Below are positions 13,997-22,392 of a stretch of 64,000 nt of DNA, in pieces. Position 1 is the stretch's first letter, and each line of letters starts with the position of its first letter. Source of the stretch: Pseudarthrobacter sp. BIM B-2242. Lineage in GTDB: Bacteria > Actinomycetota > Actinomycetes > Actinomycetales > Micrococcaceae. Where the stretch lies: positions 310,001-374,000 of the forward strand of contig NZ_CP061721.1 of NCBI RefSeq assembly GCF_014764445.1. Direction: 5' to 3'. The translations under genes were made by a program, and so were the position numbers. A model generated the notes under the pieces. It worked only from the letters and a program-made list of their open reading frames with translations. It had not been told where the DNA came from and did not search any database.

Positions 13997-14401
13997 ATGG
14001 TCAAGGAATCAGGTCGCATCGTGGGCGAATCCAGTGCTAACGAGAACACAGTCGAGCGGCTCATTGCGTGCATCAACGAGCGCCATATCGAGGTCATGGA
14101 TGAGCTGTTCCATGACGATGCGGTGATGCACTGGCCGCAGTCCGGGGAAGTGGTGCGCGGGGCCGAAAACCGGAGGGGTATCTATAACGCCTTCCCCCAA
14201 CTGCCCACCATCACGCCACGCCGGCTGCTTAGCGCCGGGAACCTCGTGGTGGCCGAGGCCCTGCTGGACTACAACGGGCCGCGGTACGAAACGGTGTTCA
14301 TCTTCGAATTCCGGGACGGCAAGATCGCCAAGGAAACGGCTTACTGGAGCGAAGCCTTCGAGGCACCGGCCTGGCGGGCGCAGTGGGTTGAAAGGACCTG
14401 A
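13997..14401 (+). CDS. SnoaL/NTF2-like protein
   Basis: This 134-residue protein has a cone-fold pattern: ENTVERLIACINERHIEVMDELFHDDAVMHWP, then RGAENRRGIYNAF, then a strand-rich half ending ETVFIFEFRDGKIAKETAYWSEAF. The family includes polyketide cyclases, ketosteroid-isomerase-like enzymes and stress-associated binding proteins. Nothing here fixes a substrate. The ribosome site is weak (AAGGA about 17 nt upstream), so the start could be the GTG a few codons downstream. It is transcribed alone between two minus-strand groups. Confidence 0.65.
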   Translation: MVKESGRIVGESSANENTVERLIACINERHIEVMDELFHDDAVMHWPQSGEVVRGAENRRGIYNAFPQLPTITPRRLLSAGNLVVAEALLDYNGPRYETVFIFEFRDGKIAKETAYWSEAFEAPAWRAQWVERT

Positions 14402-14421
14402 CCCGGACGTCGCCTTGGAGA

Positions 14422-15294
14422 CTATCCCTCCTTGATCTTCAGCGACGTGATCATGCGCCTGGCGTCCAGGTATTCGGGGGTCAGCATGTAGGCGCGCGCA
14501 GCCTCCATCGAAGGAAAGGTCTTGGCACCACTGCGGGTTCCGTTCTCGGCGGGGGCGCCTGCATTGACCTGGAAGGCATCCGCAAACGAGTAGAGAGGCG
14601 CCTCGGCGGGCCTGCTGACCACGTTGTAGAACATGCAGGACTTACCGTCCTTGCCGGCCGCACTGCTTGTGATGCCATAGGACGCGGTGACGTGGCCGGC
14701 TTCCTGCAGTGCCCGGAAGGCAAACCGGGGCGTTATGACCTCAGCCGCTGACGGGTTGTAAGGCAAAGCGAGTTCTCCCGAGTCCAGGACCATGTAGGGG
14801 ACCGGTCCCTGGCACATGCCGCCGATGCCGCCCGACGGGCCATAGTGCAAGGACGCGACTGCGGCGCCGTCTGCGTTCGAAACGTCGACGTCCACGCTCG
14901 ATGTGGGGTCGGGACCGGGACTGAAGCGCCCACAGACGGCGTTACACCCGGTACCGCTGTTGATGCCTGCGTTGGGGCCGCGGTTGGCGCCACCACGGAG
15001 GGGCTGGAGCCGGCGGGAGCGGGGGGCCGTGGTGACGGAACCCAGATTCGTGGCGACCAGCAAGCCGGCGGTGACCGCGACTGCTGCAAGGGTCAGGATG
15101 CCGCCAAGTCTGGCACTTCGGCGCCGTTGCCTGTCCACGAAGGAAGAGGAAACTTCACGCGGCAGGCTGTCGCTGAACATCTGCGGTTCGGTGAGCATCC
15201 GCCGCAGGGCTGCTTCTCCGTCCTGGGCGGACGAATCGTTGGGCATGGGGTCTGCAGCCGAGATCATATTCTTGATCGGATCCATTTCAGGCAC
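14422..15294 (-). CDS. Anti-sigma-factor-like membrane protein with scrambled linker
   Basis: This 290-residue, single-pass protein has an N-terminal cytoplasmic part (LRRMLTEPQMFSD), a membrane helix LGGILTLAAVAVTAGLLVAT and a large external domain. It directly follows and overlaps a sigma-factor-like gene, so an anti-sigma role is inferred. The linker after the helix reads as Arg/Gly-rich sequence here. The next frame over the same DNA (about 14905-15025) reads a typical Pro/Ala/Ser/Thr linker. Changing a run of six C to five near 15021 and a run of four C to five near 14905 would restore it, with the total length unchanged. The start is GTG 15294 or ATG 15285. Confidence 0.55.
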   Translation of the reverse strand: MPEMDPIKNMISAADPMPNDSSAQDGEAALRRMLTEPQMFSDSLPREVSSSFVDRQRRRSARLGGILTLAAVAVTAGLLVATNLGSVTTAPRSRRLQPLRGGANRGPNAGINSGTGCNAVCGRFSPGPDPTSSVDVDVSNADGAAVASLHYGPSGGIGGMCQGPVPYMVLDSGELALPYNPSAAEVITPRFAFRALQEAGHVTASYGITSSAAGKDGKSCMFYNVVSRPAEAPLYSFADAFQVNAGAPAENGTRSGAKTFPSMEAARAYMLTPEYLDARRMITSLKIKEG

Positions 15295-15634
15295 CCATTT
15301 TCTGTGTCATCGTTTCAGCACTGCTCGACATTTGCTTCCGGAAAGCGGCCCGGGCACGGTGCAGCCGGACCTTTGCTGCACCCTCACTGCAGTCCAGCGC
15401 CCCGGCCTTGCCGATCAGATTTCTGGCCACTGTCAGGATCCACGCAATATCTGTCCGGGTTTCCTTGTCCCACTTCTGCCACACCACGCGGAAGACATCC
15501 GCGGCGAGCTCCTCCGCCAATTCTGCTGATTCCACCCGCCGCCGCACAAAGCTGTAAACCCGCGGATAACTGTCCTTGTGAATGGCGACAATCGCCAGTT
15601 CGCGCTCCGAAAGCACGCATCCCCCAAATATCAT
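15287..15634 (-). CDS. ECF sigma factor with an internal deletion (probably non-functional)
   Basis: The frame encodes about 115 residues; ECF sigma factors usually have 160-200. Region 2 is recognisable (YPRVYSFVRRRV, then AEELAADVFRVVWQKW and AWILTVARNLIG). The sequence then jumps, near residues 76-80, into the last helix of region 4 (CSEGAAKVRLHRARAAFRK). The linker and most of region 4, about 60-70 residues, are missing. The join is in frame with no stop, so this is a deletion and not a frameshift. Without the -35 recognition helices it should not work as a normal sigma factor. The start could be ATG 15634 or GTG 15616. It overlaps the anti-sigma-like gene. Confidence 0.65.
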   Translation of the reverse strand: MIFGGCVLSERELAIVAIHKDSYPRVYSFVRRRVESAELAEELAADVFRVVWQKWDKETRTDIAWILTVARNLIGKAGALDCSEGAAKVRLHRARAAFRKQMSSSAETMTQKMGA

Positions 15635-15658
15635 GTGTCCGAGCTGCTGGGCCGCGCC

Positions 15659-16699
15659 TCAGTCAGCCGCCCGGCGTGCCCACCTGATCAGCCGGTCGCT
15701 CAGGGCCATGAACTCGCGGTCCACTACCTGCAGCTCCGGATGGCTGTCGTACCAGTTGACGATCTCCCGGGTTCCGTCCGCGAACGGAATGGTGGCCGCA
15801 TAGCCGGGCACCAGGGCCTTGATCTTGGAGTTGTCAAACACCACTGAATGGGCGCGGTCGCCAAGGAGGCCGGGCCCAAGGTGGGGGCTGTATCCGGCGC
15901 CCTGTGCGGCAATGGTTTCCGAGGCCACGTGGACCAGTTCGGGCTCCGTAACCCCGGCTGCCCTGGCAAACAAACGGTAAATCCGGTCCCAGGGCAGATA
16001 CTCGTCCGAAGTGATGGTGTAGCTCTCGCCCACTGCCTGCGGCCGGCCCAGCAGCCCCACAAACGCCTTGGCGAAGTCCCGGGCGTGCGTCAACGTCCAC
16101 AGTGATGTGCCGTCGCCGTGCACCATGACCGGCTGCCCGGTGCGCATCCGGTGGATGTCTGTCCAGCCGCCCAACAGGCCCACCCTGGTGCGGTCGTACG
16201 TATGGGACGGGCGCACCACGGTCGCTGGAAAATCATCCGACCGGTAGGCCTCGAACAACACGTCCTCGCAGGCGATCTTGTCCCGCGAATACTGCCAGAA
16301 CGGGTTCTTCAGCGGCGTGGATTCGAGGATCGGCAGTTTTGCGGGCGGCTTCTGATACGCCGACGCCGTGCTGATGAACACGTACTGTTCGGTTGTGCCG
16401 CGGAAGAGGGCGATGTTTTCCCGCGCCTGCTCCGGAGTGAAGGTGAGAAAGTCCGCGACGGCGTCGAACGTCCGTCCCGTAAGTACGCCCCGCACCGCCT
16501 CGGCGTCGCGGATGTCCGCGTGCAGGACCTCAGCGCCGTCCAGCACCGGTTTGCCGGACTGCCCGCGGTTCAGGATGGTCACGCGGTGGCCGAGGACGAC
16601 GGCGCGTTCAGCCGCCGCTGCGCTGATCACCCCGGTGCCGCCAAGGAAGAGGAGACTTCGTGGTGCCACAGTGTCGGCTTCAAACCCTAATACGCTCAC
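15659..16699 (-). CDS. NAD-dependent epimerase/dehydratase-like SDR protein
   Basis: The protein has about 346 residues. A Rossmann nucleotide-binding motif (LLFLGGTGVISAAAAERAV) opens the domain. An extended-SDR pattern follows, including FISTASAYQ, YSRDKIACED and a C-terminal substrate region. The motif is closer to atypical/extended SDRs such as plant CSP41-like and isoflavone-reductase-like proteins than to sugar epimerases with the YxxxK signature. The substrate is unknown. The GTG start at 16699 overlaps the TGA of the upstream aldo/keto reductase, so the pair is translationally coupled. An open frame further upstream is rejected because it lies within that reductase gene. Confidence 0.72.
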   Translation of the reverse strand: MSVLGFEADTVAPRSLLFLGGTGVISAAAAERAVVLGHRVTILNRGQSGKPVLDGAEVLHADIRDAEAVRGVLTGRTFDAVADFLTFTPEQARENIALFRGTTEQYVFISTASAYQKPPAKLPILESTPLKNPFWQYSRDKIACEDVLFEAYRSDDFPATVVRPSHTYDRTRVGLLGGWTDIHRMRTGQPVMVHGDGTSLWTLTHARDFAKAFVGLLGRPQAVGESYTITSDEYLPWDRIYRLFARAAGVTEPELVHVASETIAAQGAGYSPHLGPGLLGDRAHSVVFDNSKIKALVPGYAATIPFADGTREIVNWYDSHPELQVVDREFMALSDRLIRWARRAAD

Positions 16700-17667
16700 C
16701 ACGCGTAGTCCTCCGGTGCCGGACGGTGCCCGGGGAAAATGTCGTCGAGGCGGGCGAGGGCGGCGGCGTCGAGGCTGACATCCAGGGCCCGGATGGCGGC
16801 CTCGAGCTGCTCCTGCGTCCGCGGTCCGACAATCGGTGCAGTGACTGCAGGCTGGTGCAGCAGCCACGCCAGTGCGGTGTCGCCGGGTTCGTGACCCAGT
16901 TCGTCCGCAAAGTCCTCGAACTGCTGGATCTGCTCCCGGTGTTTCTGAAGCGTCTCCACTGCCCTGCCCTGCCTGCGCCGGACTCCCTCGCGTTCCTTCT
17001 TCAGCACGCCGCCCAGAAGCCCGCCCTGCAGCGGGGACCAGGGTATGAGGCCCAGGCCGTACTGCTGTGCGGCGGGGATAACCTCGAGTTCCACTTCGCG
17101 CCGGAACAGGTTGTAGATGGACTGCTCGCTGACCAATCCGTTGTAATTCCGGCGTCGCGCGGCTTCCTGCGCCTGCACGATGTGCCAGCCTGCGAAGTTG
17201 CTGCTCCCCGAATACAGGATCTTGCCCTGCTGCACCGCAACGTCAATGGCCTGCCAGATCTCGTCCCACGGAGTATCCCTGTCAACGTGGTGGAACTGGT
17301 AGACGTCGATGTAGTCCGTCTGCAGGCGTTTCAGGCTGGCGTCGAGGGCGCGGCGGATGTTCAGCGCGGACAGCTTCGACTCGTTGGGCCGGTTCGTCAT
17401 GGTGCCGTACAACTTGGTGGCCAGCACGGTCCGTTCCCGGCGCTCGCCGCCCTGCGCGAACCAGCGGCCGATGATCTCCTCGGTCCACCCGCGGTGTCCG
17501 CTCCCGCCGTAGACGTTGGCGGTGTCGAAGAAGTTGATGCCGGCGTCCAGCGCGGAGTCCATGATGGCGTGCGCGTCCGCCTCGTTGGTGTGCGGGCCGA
17601 AGTTCATGGTGCCCAGGCACAGCCGGGATACCTTGAGGCCGGAGCGGCCAAGATGGGTGTACTGCAC
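16696..17667 (-). CDS. Aldo/keto reductase (Kv-beta/YghZ-like class)
   Basis: This protein of 323 residues has the longer AKR form. The tetrad is D48, Y53 (FFDTANVYGGSG), K85 (LATKL) and H126 or H127 (QFHHVD). The start MQYTHLGRSGLKVSRLCLGTM is typical of the class. The C-terminus has IVGPRTQEQLEAAI for NADPH binding. These enzymes reduce a broad range of aldehydes and ketones; the substrate cannot be assigned. Its stop overlaps the start of the SDR gene, which implies a two-gene operon. Confidence 0.87.
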   Translation of the reverse strand: MQYTHLGRSGLKVSRLCLGTMNFGPHTNEADAHAIMDSALDAGINFFDTANVYGGSGHRGWTEEIIGRWFAQGGERRERTVLATKLYGTMTNRPNESKLSALNIRRALDASLKRLQTDYIDVYQFHHVDRDTPWDEIWQAIDVAVQQGKILYSGSSNFAGWHIVQAQEAARRRNYNGLVSEQSIYNLFRREVELEVIPAAQQYGLGLIPWSPLQGGLLGGVLKKEREGVRRRQGRAVETLQKHREQIQQFEDFADELGHEPGDTALAWLLHQPAVTAPIVGPRTQEQLEAAIRALDVSLDAAALARLDDIFPGHRPAPEDYAW

Positions 17668-17727
17668 GGGGCTCCTCGGGCTGGGGGCGGGCCTGCCTGG
17701 TTTCAGGCGGGCCCGCCGCGAACGGGT

Positions 17728-18549
17728 CTAGAGCTGCGAGAAAGCGGCGACGGCGGGATCGGATCCGATGCGCGCACCCCGCTCGAGGGCGGTGATCGAG
17801 GCGAGTTCGTCGTCGGAAAGTCCCAACGATGTCGCTGCGAAGTTCTCGCGCATGCGTGCAGAGTCAGCAGACTTGGGGATGACGATGGTTCCGGCGGCCA
17901 GATGCCAGGCAAGGACAACCTGCGCGGTGGTGGCGTGGTGGGCCTGAGCGACGGCGGTGACGGCGTTTCCGTTCAGGTCGCCTCCCTGGCCCAGCGGGCT
18001 GTACGCCTCCACAGCGATGCCAAGCGCGCGGCTTTTCGCGGCCAGTTCGGCCTGCTGGTAGCTGGGGTGCAGCTCGATCTGGTTCACCGCGGGAACCACA
18101 TCGGATGCTTCGAGCAGCGTGTCCAGATGCTCGGACAGGAAGTTGGAGACGCCGATCGCGCGGAGTTGCTCGCCGGCGTACAGGTGCTCCATCTCCTTCC
18201 AGGCTTGGACAAAGAGCCCCTGCGAGGGGACCGGCCAGTGGATGAGGTACAGGTCAAGGAAATCAAGCTTCAGGGCCGTGAGGCTGTCCTGGAATGCATC
18301 CCGGGCCCGGCCCTGGTCGCCGTTGCGGAGCTTGGTGGTGATAAAGAGTTCCTCGCGGGGGAGCCCGGATGCTGCGATGGCTGCTCCCACGCCTGCCTCG
18401 TTCCGGTACGCGGCCGCGGTATCGATGTGGCGGTAGCCGGCCTCCAGCGCGTCCTCGACAATCCGCTGCGTATCTTCCGGCGGGACCTGGAAAACACCAA
18501 AGCCGAGCTGGGGGATGGAGACGCCGTTGTTCAGCGAGATGTCAGTCAT
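17728..18549 (-). CDS. Aldo/keto reductase (2,5-diketogluconate reductase-like)
   Basis: This 273-residue protein starts at ATG 18549 behind AAAGGAG. The tetrad is D43, Y48 (DTAAAYRNE), K73 (ITTKLR) and H104 (YLIHWP). The cofactor motif is IVIPKSADSARMRENF. It is a close relative of the AKR at 12266-13099, so the window carries two paralogues of this class plus one of the longer class. An in-frame extension to 18714 is rejected because the ribosome site fixes the start. It lies 61 bp upstream of the AKR/SDR pair on the same strand and may belong to the same transcript. Confidence 0.87.
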   Translation of the reverse strand: MTDISLNNGVSIPQLGFGVFQVPPEDTQRIVEDALEAGYRHIDTAAAYRNEAGVGAAIAASGLPREELFITTKLRNGDQGRARDAFQDSLTALKLDFLDLYLIHWPVPSQGLFVQAWKEMEHLYAGEQLRAIGVSNFLSEHLDTLLEASDVVPAVNQIELHPSYQQAELAAKSRALGIAVEAYSPLGQGGDLNGNAVTAVAQAHHATTAQVVLAWHLAAGTIVIPKSADSARMRENFAATSLGLSDDELASITALERGARIGSDPAVAAFSQL

Positions 18550-18738
18550 AGGGACTCCTTTGTTACTGCAACGGGTAGTTCCCGGTGCGATCTGCGGCGG
18601 CGGAAACCGTTTTCTGGCAAGCTGCTTGTATGAGCCTATGCATTTTCCGCGCGCGTCAGCAACGTTGCGGCCAGTGAACAGACACGGATGGCCGCGCCTT
18701 TGCGGCGCGGCCATCCGTGAAAACCGTCATTGTCGGGG

Positions 18739-18957
18739 CTAGGAGCCTGAGCTTTCGTGCCGGAAACCCAGCTTGACCCGCACCTGCCAGTCCGCGATCT
18801 TGCCGTCTTCGAGATGGCCGCGGATTTCCTTCACTTCGAACCAGTCAAGGTTGCGCAGGGTCTTACTGGCTTCGGCGATGCCGTTGCGGACTGCGGCGTC
18901 GACGCCCTCTTCAGACGTGCCGACAATTTCAGTAATGCTGTACGTGTGATTGGACAA
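18739..18957 (-). CDS. Dodecin family flavin-binding protein
   Basis: This 72-residue protein has the dodecin pattern MSNHTYSITEIVGTSEEGVD, then LRNLDWFEVKEIRGHL and ADWQVRVKLGF. In characterised dodecins the Trp of the central strand stacks on flavin and the Gln of the last strand contacts it; both are present (LDWF, DWQV). Twelve copies form a hollow shell that stores FMN/FAD or other ligands. The start is TTG 18957 behind GAGGAG. It stands alone between the AKR and FadR-type genes. Confidence 0.88.
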   Translation of the reverse strand: MSNHTYSITEIVGTSEEGVDAAVRNGIAEASKTLRNLDWFEVKEIRGHLEDGKIADWQVRVKLGFRHESSGS

Positions 18958-19047
18958 CTTCGCTCCTCGTGATCGCCGTCGATTCCCGGTTGCGGGCCGT
19001 CCTTGAACACTAGTGGCGAATTCCGGGCGTGGCCAGAGCCGGCGGAG

Positions 19048-19752
19048 CTACGGCGTTCCGAGCACCAGGGTTTTGAGGTCGTCCAGGGTCTGCTGCATAT
19101 GGAAATCCATGGCTTCCCTGGCCTTGGCCGGATTGCGCGACTCCAGGGCCTCGGCAATGTTCTGATGGTGGCCGATCGCGTGCTCCTGGATGGTGGGCAC
19201 GGCAGATGTTTCCGCGCGGCGCTTTTCCAGGACGCGGTGCAGCGGCTCGAAGAGGACGGCCACAAAAACATTCTCCGAAGCCCGCAGGATCAGGTCGTGG
19301 AAGGCGAGATCGGCCTCGACAAACGCTGCCAGGTCATTGACTTCATGGGCTGTACGCATCGCGCCCACATAGCCGAACAGGGCCTGGATGTCGGCGTCGC
19401 TGATCCGGGTGGCGGCGAGTTCACACGCACCCGTCTCCAGCATGCGGCGGAGCTCGATCAGTTGCACTGAGGCCGAGGCTTCGTTCTGTCCCTCCGAGGC
19501 GGCGCGCAGCACGGCTTCGAGCGAGGCCCAGCGGTTCAGTGGATTCACAAAAGTGCCGCGGCCGCGTTCCACACTCAGGATCCGCTGCGCCTCCAGGGTT
19601 TTCATGGCCTCGCGCACGGTCATCCGGCTGACCTCGTGCTTGGCACTCAGCTCAAGCTCGCCGGGCACGCTGGAACCCGGCGGAAAGTCCCCGGCGATGA
19701 TGCGGTCCAGCAGTTCATCGGCAACAACGCCGACCAGTGATTTCCGAGCCAT
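19048..19752 (-). CDS. FadR/GntR family regulator of the acid-sugar locus
   Basis: This 234-residue protein combines a winged helix (DRIIAGDFPPGSSVPGELEL, then VSRMTVREAMKTLEAQRIL, GRGTFV) with a C-terminal FCD domain (EADLAFHDLIL, then HHQNIAEAL). ATG 19752 follows AGGGGGAAAT; a 12-codon in-frame extension is rejected. It is divergent from the DUF1537 kinase operon, and two copies of a TGTCTGACA-type site lie between them. It very likely represses the catabolic genes and itself, with a four-carbon acid or intermediate as inducer. That role is inferred from position. Confidence 0.82.
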   Translation of the reverse strand: MARKSLVGVVADELLDRIIAGDFPPGSSVPGELELSAKHEVSRMTVREAMKTLEAQRILSVERGRGTFVNPLNRWASLEAVLRAASEGQNEASASVQLIELRRMLETGACELAATRISDADIQALFGYVGAMRTAHEVNDLAAFVEADLAFHDLILRASENVFVAVLFEPLHRVLEKRRAETSAVPTIQEHAIGHHQNIAEALESRNPAKAREAMDFHMQQTLDDLKTLVLGTP

Positions 19753-19778
19753 ATTTCCCCCTGCGCCCTCGCTAAATA

Positions 19779-19850
19779 TGTCTGACAAGTCTACTTGCGC
19801 GTTCGTATGTCCTGTGCCACACTATTTGAAATGTTAGATGTCAGACATCT
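19779..19850. promoter_or_regulatory. Two inverted operator copies in the acid-sugar intergenic region
   Basis: TGTCTGACA at 19779-19787 and the 15-bp palindrome AGATGTCAGACATCT at 19836-19850 share the same 9-bp core in opposite orientation. They lie between the divergent FadR-type gene and the kinase gene. The first overlaps the regulator's leader and the second is 46 bp upstream of the kinase start. GT-N3-AC cores are typical for FCD-class regulators. Confidence 0.65.
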
Positions 19851-19895
19851 TACAGATACCTCAACACTTATAGATTTCTCACAACGGAGTGCACA

Positions 19896-21389
19896 GTGAC
19901 GCTTGAAGCAGACCTCCTGGCCGCTTTCCCTGCCGAAGTCCGGATTCCCGCCCGTCTTGTGGCCGACGCCGTCGCCGCCTCCAGCGCGGAGGCTCCCCGC
20001 ATGCTGGTAGTGCTCGACGACGACCCCACCGGCACGCAGTCCGTGGCAGATCTGCCCGTGCTCACCCGCTGGGAAGTCGAGGACTTCGCGTGGGCCTTCG
20101 GCCAGTCCAAGCCGGCCGTCTACGTGCTGACCAACACCCGAAGCCTGGACCCCGCCGAAGCTGCCGCCCGCAACGAGGAAGTGGTCCGCAACGCGCTCGC
20201 CGCCGCCGGATCCGTCGACAGCACAACTTCCGGCCTCCGCCTCGGCTTCGTCAGCCGCAGCGACTCCACCCTCCGCGGCCACTACCCGCTCGAACCTGAT
20301 GTCATCGCCGCCACCGTGGCCGAGGTCAGCGGTGAAGCGACCGACGGTGTTGTGATGGTTCCGGCATTCCCCGACGCCGGCCGGGTGACCATCGGCGGGG
20401 TGCACTACACCCGCGGAACCGGTGACGACGCAGGCAAGCTCACGCCTGCCGCGGAGACCGAATTCGCCAAGGATGCCAGCTTTGGCTACGCCAACTCCGA
20501 GCTGGCCAAGTACGTCGAAGAGAAGTCCAAAGGCCGCTTCGCCGCCGAGTCCGTGATCGTCCTGGACCTGAACATCATCCGCGCCTCCACTGATCCGCAG
20601 ATCACCGCCAAGGCCATCGCCGACGCCATCGAACCGGCCACGGACTCCACACCGATCGTGGCCGACATCGTCACCGAAAACGACCTCCGCGCCCTCTCAC
20701 TGGGCCTCGAAGAAGCCGAGCGCCGCGGCAAGAAGCTCCTCTACCGCGTAGGCCCGCCGTTCGGACGCGCCCGGATCGGCCAGGAGATCCGGGCCGAACT
20801 CAGCGGCGCCGAGGCCTACGCCGGCAACACACCCTCCGAGGCAGGCGGCCTCATTGTGGTCGGCTCGCACGTTGGTGTCACCACCCGCCAGCTCAAGGCC
20901 CTGACCGAGCAGCACAGCGCGGCTCGGATTGTGGAGATCGACGTCGAGAAACTGCTTGCTGCCGAAACCGAAACAGCCGCAGACGCTTACCTGAACCAGA
21001 CGGTGAACAGCGTTGTGGAGGCCCTCCGCGGCGGAGACGTCATCGTCCACACCAGCCGCCTGCTCATCAGGACAGACGACGCCGCCGAAAGCCTGCGGAT
21101 CGCGCGCACGGTGTCCGCCGCCGTCGTCGCCGTCGTGAACCGGACCCTGAAGACCTTCCCGCCGCGGTTCGTCATCGCCAAGGGCGGCATCACGTCCTCG
21201 GACGTTGCCGCCCACGGCCTGGAAATCCGCCACGCCATTGTCCGCGGTCCCATGCTGCCGGGCATCGTCTCGCTCTGGGAGCCGGTGGACGGCCCCGCCA
21301 AAGGCATCCCGTACATCGTCTTCGCCGGCAACGTGGGCGACGACCAGTCGCTCGCCGACGTCACCCGCAAGCTCAGCAACACTTTCTAG
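19896..21389 (+). CDS. Four-carbon acid sugar kinase (DUF1537 family)
   Basis: This 497-residue protein has both halves of the DUF1537/SBD_N and nucleotide-binding family: MLVVLDDDPTGTQSVADLPV near the start, the SRSDSTLRGHYP motif near residue 120, and C-terminal GGITSSDVA and VFAGNVGDDQSL. Characterised members (OtnK, DtnK, LtnK) phosphorylate four-carbon acids such as 3-oxo-tetronate, D-threonate or D-erythronate. The start is GTG 19896 with GGAG upstream. It is followed by a dehydrogenase, a GntP permease and a class II aldolase, so it is the kinase step of a catabolic route. The exact substrate is not set by sequence. Confidence 0.88.
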   Translation: MTLEADLLAAFPAEVRIPARLVADAVAASSAEAPRMLVVLDDDPTGTQSVADLPVLTRWEVEDFAWAFGQSKPAVYVLTNTRSLDPAEAAARNEEVVRNALAAAGSVDSTTSGLRLGFVSRSDSTLRGHYPLEPDVIAATVAEVSGEATDGVVMVPAFPDAGRVTIGGVHYTRGTGDDAGKLTPAAETEFAKDASFGYANSELAKYVEEKSKGRFAAESVIVLDLNIIRASTDPQITAKAIADAIEPATDSTPIVADIVTENDLRALSLGLEEAERRGKKLLYRVGPPFGRARIGQEIRAELSGAEAYAGNTPSEAGGLIVVGSHVGVTTRQLKALTEQHSAARIVEIDVEKLLAAETETAADAYLNQTVNSVVEALRGGDVIVHTSRLLIRTDDAAESLRIARTVSAAVVAVVNRTLKTFPPRFVIAKGGITSSDVAAHGLEIRHAIVRGPMLPGIVSLWEPVDGPAKGIPYIVFAGNVGDDQSLADVTRKLSNTF

Positions 21390-21411
21390 CCAGAATTCGA
21401 AGGAGAACCTC

Positions 21412-22311
21412 ATGACCAGCAACTACACCGTCACCGTCCTGGGCCTTGGCGCTATGGGCCTGCCCATGGCCACCCGCCTCGCGTCCCAGCTGACCGTCCA
21501 CGGCTTCGATATCGCCGAACCGCGCCTGAAGCTCGCCGAAGAAGCCGGCATCGCCACCTTCGCCACGGCCCGCGAAGCGGCCAAGGGCGCCGACGCCCTC
21601 CTGCTCGCCGTCCGCAACGGCGAACAGCTCAATGACGTCCTCTTCGGCGAGAACGGCGTGGCCTCCGTGCTTGAGCCGGGCGCCGTTGTGATCCTCGGCA
21701 GCACCGTGGGCACCGAAGCCATCCCCGCCACAGTGGCCAAGCTTGCCGAATTCGGCGTGGAACTCGTGGACGCTCCGCTGTCCGGGGGCCCCAAGCGCGC
21801 CGGCGAAGGTGACCTGCTGATCGTCGTCGGAGCCAGCCCCGAGGCCCGCGAAAAGGCAAACCCGGCGCTGGAGCTCCTGGCCTCCACCCTGACAGTGGTG
21901 GGCGACAAGCCCGGCGACGGCCAGGCCCTCAAGACCGTCAACCAGCTCCTCTGCGGTGTCCACATCGCCGCCGCAGCCGAGGCCATGGCCCTCGCCGACG
22001 CCCTCGGCCTGGACCAGGCCAAGACCCTCGCTGCCCTCGAAGCCGGTGCCGCAGGTTCGTTTATGCTTTCCAACCGCGGCCCGCGCATCCTCGAGGCCTA
22101 CACCGAGGAAGGCGCAGAGGTCCTGTCCCGCCTGGACATCTTCGTCAAGGATATGGGCATCGTGGGCAAGGCCACCCGCGCCGCCGGTCTTGCCGCTCCC
22201 GTCGCCGCCGCGGCCGAGCAGCTTTACCTGCTGGGCCAGGCCCAGGGCCTCGCCGCCGCTGACGACTCCGCCGTCATCAAGGTTGTCGCCCCCATCAAGC
22301 GCACCGCGTGA
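21412..22311 (+). CDS. 3-hydroxyisobutyrate dehydrogenase-family oxidoreductase (LtnD/DenD-like)
   Basis: This 299-residue beta-hydroxyacid dehydrogenase has the NAD motif GLGAMG (11-16), the substrate motif DAPLSGG (120-126) and catalytic K174 in KTVNQLL. LtnD and DenD in DUF1537 loci oxidise L-threonate or D-erythronate to 2-oxo-tetronate, and that role is inferred here. ATG 21412 follows AAGGAG and stands 22 bp after the kinase stop. A strong hairpin (22354-22392) separates it from the permease gene, which may lower downstream expression. Confidence 0.82.
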   Translation: MTSNYTVTVLGLGAMGLPMATRLASQLTVHGFDIAEPRLKLAEEAGIATFATAREAAKGADALLLAVRNGEQLNDVLFGENGVASVLEPGAVVILGSTVGTEAIPATVAKLAEFGVELVDAPLSGGPKRAGEGDLLIVVGASPEAREKANPALELLASTLTVVGDKPGDGQALKTVNQLLCGVHIAAAAEAMALADALGLDQAKTLAALEAGAAGSFMLSNRGPRILEAYTEEGAEVLSRLDIFVKDMGIVGKATRAAGLAAPVAAAAEQLYLLGQAQGLAAADDSAVIKVVAPIKRTA

Positions 22312-22353
22312 GCCCCGCCGCCTAAGTACCCCGCCTCAGGCACCCCCAGGAAC

Positions 22354-22392
22354 GTACGACGACGGCGTTCCCCCGTTCCGCCGTCGTCGTAC
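22354..22392 (+). terminator. 14-bp stem hairpin between the dehydrogenase and permease genes
   Basis: GTACGACGACGGCG (22354-22367) pairs perfectly with CGCCGTCGTCGTAC (22379-22392) around an 11-nt loop. No T run follows, so it may act as a partial terminator or an mRNA stabiliser inside the operon. Similar GTACGACG stems occur at 25220-25246 and 44973-45024. Confidence 0.6.

Noticed and set aside
15287..15634. Sigma factor broken by a frameshift with region 4 in another frame
   Set aside because: The neighbouring frames between 15380 and 15420 contain no region 4 sequence and the distance is too short to hold it. An in-frame deletion fits better.
12266..18549. The three aldo-keto reductases as a dedicated biosynthetic cluster
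   Set aside because: They are interspersed with unrelated genes and are of two classes. No scaffold-forming enzyme is nearby, so a shared pathway is not supported.
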